From Carposina sasakii (Eukaryota > Arthropoda > Insecta > Lepidoptera > Carposinidae): 64,000 nucleotides of DNA. The first letter of the stretch is position 1. Each line of letters opens with the position of its first letter. The position numbers were made by a program, and so were the translations under genes. The DNA is taken from positions 248,001-312,000 of the forward strand of contig CP053160.1 in the NCBI GenBank assembly GCA_014607495.2, in the 5' to 3' direction. The notes under the pieces are model-generated. The model was not told where the DNA came from and ran no database searches. It worked only from the letters and a program-made list of their open reading frames with translations. Below are positions 36,301 through 48,300 of this stretch, one piece after another.

Positions 36301-39300
36301 GCAACGGAGCCAGCAACCAAGCAAGTGAACCATAAGTCAAGGCATAATCTACATGTAATAAACACACATTTTGGACACATCATAGGAGGTAACTTACCAC
36401 AACATGTATCTCGGCAAAGCTGCAATAAAGTAGTATTAAAGTGTCAATCAGGTCTTAATGAAACACTTGCCCAATTTTGGAGTAATGAAAAGGTTCCTGA
36501 AATGTTAAATGAAAAAACCTCAGAACAGGAACTATGTGAACAGATTTTTCAAAACACTGTCAAATTAAACAACAAACAATTTGAAGTGACATTGCCTTTA
36601 AAATTTCCCCTATCAGAAGTTAATGATATTTTGGGTGAATCATTTTATTTTGCACTTAAGAGATTTTTAAATTTAGAAAAGAAATTGCATCAAAATGCCA
36701 GTTTATTTATGCAATATCAGACATTCATACATAATTTTTTATCACTCAATCATGGTCATTATGTTGACATTGAGTCGTATGAAGCTAGCAAGGAAGCAGT
36801 TTACTTCCTCCCACATCATGCTGTAATAAATGAAAATAGTACTACAACTAAACTCCGTACTGTCTTTGATGGTTCTATGAAAACTAACAAAAAAGTTTCA
36901 CTAAATGATATACAACTAAATGGGCCAGTGGTTCAGAAAGAACTATTCGACATCATTCTATTATTTCGTTTAGGCAAATATACATTTACTGCAGACATAA
37001 AGCATATGTTTCGCAATATTAGAGTACATCCATCTTATACTTCCCTTCAAAATATCCTATGGAGGGACAACCCTAATGATCCAATAAGGTGTATAAGGCT
37101 AGACACCGTCACATACGGTTTAAAGAGCTCCAGTTTTTTAGCGACACGTTGCTTATATGAACTAGCAAATAGGTTTGAAAATTTATATCCATTAGCATCA
37201 ACCATTATAAAAAATAATATATATGTTGATGATGTTATTTATTCTAATGATGACCTGAATATGACTCTCGAGGCGAAAAAGCAGTTGCATAATTTACTCA
37301 ACTTAGGTAGTTTTCGTACTCACAAATGGGCTTCAAATCAAGATATTATTTTGTCCGATATACCAGCTCAAGATAGGTACTTTGGTAATCTTGATTTGCA
37401 AAAAGAGAATTGTAATATGAAAGCTCTAGGTATGCAAATCGATATCAGAGGAAATCAGTTTATCATTTCATCTCCAGACCTATTCAATACAGCAGTAATT
37501 ACTAAGCGAAGCATTCTTAGCTACATAGGTAAAATATATGACCCAATGGGTTTTATAGGTCCCATAGTTGTCACTGCAAAAGCTATTATGCAAAGGCTAT
37601 GGCTTTCTAATTTAGATTGGAATGATTCTATTCCTTCCATTATTGAAAAGGAATGGCTTACTTTTACAGCTGATTTGGCTGCAATGAAACCCATTTTATT
37701 GAATAGAAATATAGGTTTCTCAGATTCACATATGGTTGACCTGGTTGGATTTGCGGATGCTTCCAGTACCACTGCCTATGGTTGCTGCCTATACCTGCGA
37801 CTTACCGACATCTCAGGTAACACCAATACACATTTACTCTGTTCCAAGTCTAGAATTAATCCTGTGCAAAAGAAAGGCATGACAGTGCCTAGGCTTGAGC
37901 TAAATGCAGCACTTTTACTTTCTAAGCTCGCCATTAAGACATATAATACACTAAAACTAAAACTTAACATAAATAATGTTTATATGTTCAGCGACTCACA
38001 GATTGTTCTTGCATGGCTAAAGACTGAAATAACTAAACTTCAAGCATATGTAGGGAACAGAGTGAATGTTATTGTGCACAACACATTGGGATGGCAGTGG
38101 CTATATGTTAATACACAGGATAACCCTGCTGATCTGATAAGCAGAGGAGTCTCACCAAGCGAACTGCACGGCAACAGTCTCTGGTGGCAGGGCCCACAGT
38201 TTTTAAAAAACAGTATGTATAATTTTGCTACTTCAAAATCGAATATACAACTTGATCTTCCAGAACTTAGACCCTGTTTAGCATTCTCCAGCAGTGTTGT
38301 ATCTCGGTGTTTGGATCCACTGGAATATGTATTCCAGCGCTTATTTCAATATTCAGACATCAATAAAATTGTTAGGTTGTTGGCTTATATACTCAGGTTT
38401 CTTAATAATATAAATAAAACAAAAGTAAAAATTAATTCTTGTTACCTACTAAGCTCAGAGTTGACGCAATCACTAATGTTAATTATTAAGTATGAGCAAG
38501 GCAATTATTTTAAAACTGATATAGAAGCTTTAAGTAATAAGAAAATTATCAAAGGTAATTTGTCTAACCTGCATCCTTTTCTCGATGAGACAGGCTTGTT
38601 ACGAGTCGGTGGTAGGCTTCATCATGCTAGCATAGCTTTCAACCAAAAGCATCCCGTTATTTTGCCTAAAGATTCCTTTATTACTAAGCTAATTATTAGA
38701 AGTGAGCACGAAAAGCTATTGCATGCTGGGCCAAAACTAGTACTCTCAAACTTAAATCAAAGATTTTGGATTGTAAATGGTTTATTACAAGTAAAAAAAA
38801 TTACTCATAAATGTGTAACTTGTTTCAGACAAAAGGCTAAAGTAGCAACACAAATAATGGGGTCATTACCTCCAAGTCGAGTACTGGCTACTAGTCGACC
38901 TTTTGAGAAAATCGGAGTGGATTTCGCTGGGCCAATTAACGTTAAGCTATCACGTGTTAGAAGATCCATTATTGGCAAAGGTTACATTTGCGTTTTTATT
39001 TGCTTTACCACCAAGGCAGTTCACTTGGAACTAGCCTCAGACTTAACTACAGAGACCTTTCTGGCATGCTTTAGACGATTAATATCACGAAGAGGGCTGC
39101 CCACTGAAATTCACTGTGATAATGCAAGTACTTTTAAATGTGCTAAAAGTCAACTAGTTGAGCTATATTCGCTGCAGTCATCCCAGACCCACCGGGCCCA
39201 AGTTCATAGATTTGCAGCTCAAAAAGGTATAACCTTTCATTTCATACCTGCTTATTCACCTAACTTAGGTGGACTCTGGGAGGCAGCAGTGAAGAGTACT

Positions 39301-42300
39301 AAATACCATTTAAAAAGAGTATTACAAAAAACTGTGTTAACATATGAACAACTTAATACTCTACTTACCGAAATTGAAGCAATACTTAACTCTAGACCAT
39401 TATTACCATTGTCATGTGATCCAAATGATTATTGTTATTTGACACCTGGTCATTTTATTATAGGTAGCTCTCTTACTATGTACCCAGAAAATAATTTATG
39501 TGATGTACCAGAAAATAGACTTAAGTTTTGGCAGTTATGTACACGTTTGAAACAAGCCTTCTGGAAACTTTGGCATAAGTATTATTTAAATGTATTACAA
39601 AATAGACCAAAATGGAAGATTGAAAAATGTAATGTTAAATTGGGTGCTTTAGTAATTTTAAGAGAAGATAATGTACCGTCTATGTATTGGCCTATGGCAC
39701 GAATTATAAGATTGTTCTCAGGACACGATGGAAACATAAGGGCAGTGGAGGTCAAAACCTCTAATAATAAAATACACATTCGTGCCATACATAAAATATG
39801 TATATTACCTATAGAAGATGAAAACTTGTAATCTTTTAACAATTGTATATTTAAGTATATTTTAGAATTTTCTAAAATTTAAGTTTATTTTAAGTTTCCT
39901 GATTTATTCGAATAACACTAGATTAGTTATTTTGATATTGTATAAAACACATAATTTAATTCCTACATATGCCGCATTATCAGTCTATTGTTTTTTTGCT
40001 ATTAAATTAATTAGTAAACGAGTATCATGAATATGCCAGACGGCACTAGTTATCTCATTGTTAGCCAATCTGTTATTAGTCATTGGTTGTGATTAGTTAT
40101 AATCTCATTGTTTTTGTTGACCAATCTATTATTGGTTATTAGTTATAATAACATAGCGCCACCTTCCTTTAGTTTATTTACTGTTGAGTTTTTTAACTTT
40201 GTTTTCTGTTAAGGCGCAGCATGTTGCAATTAATGTTGGCAACATTAACATATTGTAGGGATATTTGTAATTATTTGTGGCAACACTCTCTCTCTCGGTT
40301 CCATGTGAAGCGCAATAAACTCTCTCAAGATTTCTCCTAGTCTTCTCATTTTATCTGCACCAAGAACCATCCAGCGACCTACCAAAAACCTACAGTCCAC
40401 CCAAACAATAGTGAGATCCAAAGTTACATTAATATTATCATTTTTTTACATAAATCCATCTGAAATCGGTCATAATGTTAGTTTTATTCATCAAATGAAT
40501 ATATTGAGAGTATTTTTTCATAACTTTTTTGTCCCAGGGTTGGTTTCATTGAAGAAAATGATTGTAACCTTACAAAGAATATGAGGTATTAAAAAACATT
40601 GTTGTCTTTTTACACCCTGTATATATAACTTTATATGTAACGTACCTTGGTCCAGATCGGCAGGGAGCAGCGCGTTGGCGGCGGGCGGCGCGGCGGACGG
40701 AGCGGCGGGCGGCGCGGCAGCGAGTTTCTCCATGCGCTGGATGATCAGGTCGCGGATCGCTTGCTCGGCCGCCGCGTTTCGCGACGCCATCTTGGTCTCG
40801 CCTACAACAATTAAAAAAAGTTCAGTCAAAACTTGTGGTGCGTATCGAGGTGACGGATAAAAGGGTTGAGTGGAAGACCCCAAGTTAAAGGGAACTGGAG
40901 AGATAGTCTAATTTATAGAAATGCACTGATTTACTTATTTCCTGTAGATACACGGTAATCAGCAATAGTCTAGTCACCGGCGGCGGCTCGTTCTAAAGAG
41001 CGCTGGTGCAGTGCACTCACACACACGAGATTACATAGGCAATCTATATTTCTCTATATTTATCTTTAAATTCTACTATGTTTATACAATAGTGTCTACG
41101 CGTTCGTCTCAAGTAAGTTGTAATCCAATAAAAAGAAATTTGGTACGATTCCTAGAATTGTATTAAATGAGTGCGAAAGAGAGATACCGATATAGGCCGG
41201 CGCGTGAAACAAAAGATTTCGTATGAAAAATTAGCCTTATCTGGAGCGCCGCTCACATTAATTCGTAGTGTGCGTACGGCCACTAAATGTCGCTTAGTCC
41301 GAGTTAGAACGCGATATGATTGTCTTTAATGTGTTTCATTAGGTCATCTGAATTTTAATAACAGTGAGGGTCATTTCATTCGTTCGGGGTGAACACGCGC
41401 GGCGTTTCCAAACAGTAATTTTGCATACGCTCATATTAATTTTTTTAAATGTGAACCCCCATCTAAAAATATCAGGATCCGCCCCTGTCTAGAGTAGTCT
41501 CACCATATCCGCGGTAGTTCTTGCCGTTGAGCGCGAGCTCGGCACAGAAGCTGTTGGTGTTGGCCGCCTTGTAGAACGGAGACACCGCGGTCGGCTCCAC
41601 TTTGAATTGCTGTGGGAGGTGCACGTACGTGTCGATAAATTATCATTCAGGTAAGAACTAGTTTTTCAGAGAATAAAAAATACACATTTTGGATCTCCAG
41701 TCTGTTGTTGAGTTAAATAGTTCCTTCACTAGAATGCCAACACTTTTTTATTTTGCTTGAATTTAAACACAGTCCACTATTTACTGTGTATGTGTGCATA
41801 TGGATGGCGAAAACGGAAGATCGAGCCTTGTGGACTGAATAGGCTGATAGGATAATGGTGATGTATATTATGTTTTTACTTTCACATATAGATAGGTATA
41901 TAGAAAAACTTATAGAATTTTATATTATACCTATGTGAAAGATATAATTATGTGTCAAATGATGTGTGATATAAATAAATTTTTAAAAAAATAAAAAAAT
42001 ACATAAGCATTGTTCATATGACCAGCACAGTTTGTGGAATTTCTCTACAAGAACAGTGAGGCCTCAACGACAGTAACTCACATTGTTGACTTGTTCATTG
42101 GTCAGCATTTCATTGAGCACCATAAGCGCGTTCTTGGGCGTGATGAGTCTGCGCAGGGTCTCGTTCTGTCTGCGCCGGCGCTCGCGGGTCGGCACCTTCT
42201 TTACTGCAAGCCAATAGAGGTAACTTTAACATAGTATCAACACGCTAGCACATGGTTCAGTGTATATGTGGCGAAAGTTGCTCTATGGGCGCAAGTATTT

Positions 42301-45300
42301 AGGGTCGGTTCATAACGGAATGACGGAACATGCGTTGCGAATTATCGGTCGCGTAACGCCAGAACAGACAAAATGTATAGAAAAACACTCGGCTGTTCAC
42401 ACTCAACCGATGATACGTTATTTTTATTTTATTTTTTTTATTATTGTATAGGGTACATTACAGGTGGTGGATTATATAAGTACAGAATCTCCTATACAGC
42501 CATAAACATACAGCATGCAAGAAAAAGTTTTACCTACTTCAAAATAACTACATTTGTATATTTACAAAATTGCAATCACAATTGATTTTAAAATTTTAAA
42601 TGAAAAGAATAAAATTAAAAAATAATATTAACTTATAATTTACAAATTTTACCAGCAGTAGCATGCAATCATTCAAGGGTCCAGCTCAGGGCTAACACAG
42701 GCTGTGCCTATAGCGTCATTTTTCTTTATGTTCGAAAAACTCTTGCATAGAATAAAATGTATTTTGTAGAAGCCACCGAAATAACATAGTTTTAAGTTTG
42801 TTAGGGGCTAACTCTTTAAATCGTTCAGGTATTTTATTGTACACCTTTATACTAAAACTAAGGCAATTCTTTTTGTATCGTGAAGTCCTATGCATTGTAT
42901 CGAGTACTAATTTATTTGGGTACCTGGTTGGTCTTTCTTTAACTTTCTTAAATATATCAAAGACGTCATGTAAATTTTGTTTTACAAATAAAGTTGTTTC
43001 CAGGATATAAAGACAAGGAAGAGGAAGAATACCCAATTCTCTAAAATATGGTCTACAGGATACGTCCTGTGCTATTCCGCAGATAGCTCGTATACACTTT
43101 TTTTGGGCAATAAAGACTTTGTTAATATCTACACCGTTACCCCAGATAATCAGACCATATCGTAGGACTGATTCAACGTAGGCATGGTATGCTATTTTAG
43201 CCGTTTTTTTTTACGCAACTTTGGTCAGTCTATGAAGAGCAAACACAAACCTATTTAGTTTATTACATACTTTGGTAGTTTGTTCCTTCCAATTTAGCTT
43301 TTGGTTTATATTTACGCCAAGAAACGTCGTGTCATTTGCTTCTATAAAAGATTGTCCATTATAATTTATTTGCAATTTGTCAGTTAGATTATAAAAATTT
43401 GTGAATTTACTTTTCTTAACATTAATTTGGAGGTTATTTTTTCCAAGCCATTGTATTATTGATGCAATTGTATTATTTATAGTTATTTCATGATTTTTAA
43501 GAGACATATTTTTATCAGAAGAAACTATTACTGATATGTCATCGGCAAACAATACACTTTTATGGGGAATTGTTTCTGGTAGGTCATTAATGTACAAAAT
43601 AGTTAGTGCGTCGAGCGTACGTTTGCCTGTACCTGGAGATACGCTCGACGGATCTGAACTGAAGATATGAACCGACCGTTACACTCCATACGGTACCCGC
43701 GCCGAAATCTCAACAATCCGATTGTTCGCGGTCTTATACTCTTGTACGCAAAAATAATTTATATAGACCAGAAACAAAGGCGAGCGAATTCCGTAAAGTT
43801 ACCTGCCAGACATGATAAGACATCTTAAAAAATTCAAGAAGCTACCCAAAACCAGACTACCAGACTGATGGGTAAACATCACCAGCAGGGTACCACAGTG
43901 GAATGGGTAGTAGATACCTGCCAGGCATAGGGATTGGCGTATCTTAAGAAAGCCAAGTGAGCGAGTGGCTACCCAGAACCGTCCAGTAAGCAGACTACCA
44001 AACTGATGGACAATCAACATCTCTTACTGGGAACTGAAGTGGAACACCTAGTAGGGAAAGGACGTATACCCAGCAGTGGGTAAATGTAAGCTGATGTCTG
44101 ATGCATGTAGGGTTACCAGATGAAAAAATCAAAAGACCAGAGAAAAGGCCTGATTTCCATGAAAAAGTCCTGAGATTTTACAGTTTGTATACAGCTTAAA
44201 AATTTTCTCTCAAAAACGTATTATTATAGTTTTATACACTGCAGATCTAGCTCACGCGTTGCAACTTGCACATCGCACTCGAAGCGGCGGGACGCGGTTG
44301 TTACCTAAATATTATTTTTAGTTTGTTTCACTTGGATAAATAAGTATAGATTTTAACTGTTCAGTTATTACCAAAAGAAGATTATTGTTAGTTGGTTTAA
44401 CTTTTAAAGAATTAAAGATATCTTTAAAAACCCTGGGATATCACGAGATTTGCAAAATCCGGCCGCAATTCTGAGAAAAGTCGAAAATCCTGAAATCTCA
44501 GGACAAATCCTGAGATATGGTAACCCTAGATGCATGGCCACTCACCGCCCGGCAGCTTGGACTTCATCCAGTGCGGGCGCACGGGGTCGGCGGGCGGCGC
44601 GTCGGTCTGCGGCTCCACCTTCATATCCACCTTCATCTCCACGTCCTCGTGGCTAAGGTACGACTCCTGCATCTGAGGGCAACCACTTCAGTTGTAGTGA
44701 GGAAGTAGTCACTATAGTAGAGAATGGGAAATAGGAATACTGGCCATTTTTTTTTATTACGTTCAAGAGATGTAATTTGCTAGTTAATATCAATTTCTAG
44801 GTCTCTGATAGAAATTCTGACATTGCTACAAATTTTATTTTACTCCTTGCTGATGGGAGTTTAGTTGTAGGTTTTTTAAGTTCTTCTAATTTGTAAGTTG
44901 CCCCTCGGCAAAGGCCTCCCTTAGAATTTTTCACTTTCTTTCTCATTTCGTTGCCCATCATACTCTCTACCTCTGTTCCGTATCCCCACAGGGATACCAC
45001 ATTATAACGTCTTTAGACCATTCTTGTACTTCCAAATCTCAACACTAACTACACGCACCTGTACCGGCTGCAAGTTCTGCTGGTTCTGCGCCTGCGCGGG
45101 CGCGGGCGCGGGGCGTGCCGGGGTGGGGGGCTGCTGCTGCTGCTATATACACAATACACTATATCTACGTCCATATTCGAGAGACATGTTTATTCTCCAG
45201 GCCTATCAGATGTCTTTGACAGTTCATACTGAGTGATGATCACCCAAAAGAAATGGAAGTGGCAAAGAGTATTTGACAACACAGTTTCATATCATTCAGT

Positions 45301-48300
45301 TTTAATGGGTGACCACTATGAACTATCAAAAAGATAGCCAACTGGCCTGTTGATATGCTAAGCAAAAGGATTGTCAGCAAAACTTCAAGAAAATAAATAA
45401 AGTCAATGTTGAATTGTCAGTTACAGTTCATTTCAAAGAAGCCTGATACCCTGATCATTAGCATCTTTAACAGAAGATTTATTAAACACCTCTCTTTCAT
45501 TTTGTCATACATAACCAACAAATACCATATACATACCACAATAGATAATATAAAATAACAAAAGTAGGTACGAATGTATCTCTTTTACACATTTTTTACT
45601 ATATTATCAATAAGCAATGTAAATCTAAACTATTATTACTAAATCAGTAAATCAACTATTACTGGGACATAGGGCGAGGCCACAACACTGCGAATTAACA
45701 ACGCACCATTGTATGATGCTATAAAAACATAAATTTTGTGGCCTCGCCCCAGAGTACTCACGTGTCAGCCCGCGGTCTCGCTCGGCGCGGCAGACTCCGG
45801 CGCCGCGCGGGCGTGTGCGCAGCCCCCACTTGCACCACACACACACACACACTACAGCACTCATCCGTCACACACTCGCATGAGGGTGGCCCACATCACC
45901 CATACCCCTAGCATTCCTCTCATGTACACCCAATGAAATTGAACCTACTCTACAATCAGACGCAATTTCAGAGGGCTGTTTCATGTAGGAATGGGGTGCA
46001 GCTTACTGTCTACTTAGTCTAGAGAACCCAGTATGTGCACAAGCACTAGTGTTGTGAACATAGTGTTTTCTCAACCTAGCAAGCTCTCCTTTGAGCGACC
46101 TTGACTTCAATCTTTTCAACATCTCACCACAGGCCAATTCAATCTATAACCTCGAAATACAAATCAAAAATACCATTGGTGGGAACCAATCATCACGAGA
46201 GGCTTCAAAGCTTGTACTGTTCAGGCTTTTCACCACTCGTAATGTTGGCAGATAGATTGTAAAGTCTGGGTGCAGTCAAAGAATAGCTATTGACTTTTAG
46301 CCAGTACCGGAAGTCACGCAGCTCTGCTTCATGCTGTGATGATAAAGTAACAAAAACTATTAGAAAAAGTAACAAATGCTTTATCTATCATTAATGACTG
46401 TCAAAGACTTACGTTTGATTCATTTACTTAAAAATATTGCTAAATATGGATTTTTAAATTTCATATAATAGCAGTCACACTTAAACCTTAACCTAAATTA
46501 GTCAGGTCTCTCTCCGTTCTTAACATAAACGATGTCTATACAAATTGAGAGAGTGCAAAGGAAACTAGTAAACGCACTTTGCTACAGAACAGGGCTTCGC
46601 CGTAAACTTAGATCTTACGACGATCGGTTACGCCATTTCCATATGACGTCTCTAGATAACCGCCGCATGTATGCATCGTTGACGTGCCTTCATAAGATTT
46701 TGCATTCCTCTATTGATTCCCCCTCTCTTCTGTCCCTAATCACACTTAAAACAAAATTTAGAGCCCGCGATCTTCAAATATATGCCAATACCTCCTATAT
46801 TAACCCTATAGTCAGAATGTGTCGTCCATACAATGATATTACGATCAAGCACAGGACCACTGGCGGCTCGTCCTAAGGAGCGCTGGTGCAGAGCACTCCC
46901 ACCCACGAAGATTACATAGGCAATCTATATTTCTCTATATTTATAATTATCTTTCAATTCTACTATGATTATACAATAGTGTCTACGCGTTCGTCTCAAG
47001 TAAGTTGTAATCTTATGTATCGAGTGGAGCGCTAGCGATCGCGCTCCAATGAAACGAAATTTGGTACGATTCCTAGTACTGTATTCAATGAGTGCGAAAG
47101 AGACATACCGACATAGGCCAACGCGTGAAACAGAAGATTTCGTATGAAAAATTAGCCTAATCTGGAGCGCCGCTCACATTAATTCGCTTAGTCCGAGTTA
47201 GAACGCGATATGATTGTCTTTAATGTGTTTAATTAGGTCATCTGAATTTTAATAAGAGTGAGGGAGGATTAATGTCCTGTGGTGAGGATAGATTCATTCG
47301 TTAAGGGAGTGATCACGCGCGGCGTTTCCAAACTAATAATAATTTTGCATGCGCTCATATATAAAAAAAATGTGAACTCCCATATAAAAATGTCAGTAGC
47401 CGCCACTGCACAGGACTATCGATATATTTGATTGCAGGCTGCAGAGATTCCAGACTTGCCTTAAATATATTTTGTTTAACCCTCCTACTCAGTCAGAATG
47501 CACCACTTCCACTTAATTTAATTTAATCGTTTTTTTTAACAACTTTCTATGTATTTCCTCCTAGTTTTAGTCTATAAGATTTATTGTTAGCACATATGAC
47601 AGTATCTTAACGTTTTTGTGGGTCTGATTAACTGACCCTACCCTTATTATAAGCATTAGCATGTTGTGTACTTTTACTTAGGATAATAGTCAGCCCTAAA
47701 CCATAATATACCTTATACTGTATTCCTAGGTTATTATCTGTTAATTGTACCTAATTACTTTAGGTAAATAAATATAAATGGCTGAGAGAGAAAAGGACAG
47801 GAAGGACTAAATTTATGTTTAGGTTTAAAGCCTGATTTACATTATCTTAGTGTTTAGGAGTGTTTTAGTTCAACTTGAAAGGCAAGTTCTTTAGTGCTTT
47901 AGTGTGCTGCAAGTGAACGTTTACATGTCTTCCAGTAGAGTATAATTTCCACACCACAATGAACGCACAACGACGTCGCCAAATACGTGCTACTCTACGC
48001 AAAATAGTGTCAAGTTACCTATGGAACAAATAGAAGACATTTTATTTAAAATAGATAAAAAATTATTGTATCTTTCGACCATTTAGCCATCTTTAAAAAT
48101 CAACATACACGCACGCGTTTCACGGCCCTTGTGCACTCTCCTAAAGACTTTACTAAATTACGTGTTTACACACAACGAGGGAAGAGGCGAGTGACGCACC
48201 GGGGTTTGCGCGAGCGCGGGGTACTTGAAAAAAAAATATGATTAAACTTGAGAGTCAAGTAGAACCGTACTAAAGCAAGTAGCGCTTACATGTATCAACT

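Larger units (their letters stand above)
33889..40407 (+). mobile_element. BEL/Pao LTR retrotransposon, apparently intact
   Basis: LTRs 33889-34074 and 40222-40407 are 186 bp each, start TGTTGCAATTAATG, end CCACCCAAACA, and I see no difference between them. The 5-bp target duplication ATAGT flanks both sides (33884-33888 and 40408-40412). The segment after the 5' LTR (TTGGTCCTTCAAACC) resembles the sequence usually found there in BEL elements. One long gag-pol frame fills the interior. Identical LTRs and an open frame indicate a recent insertion. It lies in the intron between dsRBD exons 40646-40801 and 32693-32829, antisense to that gene. Confidence 0.95.
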
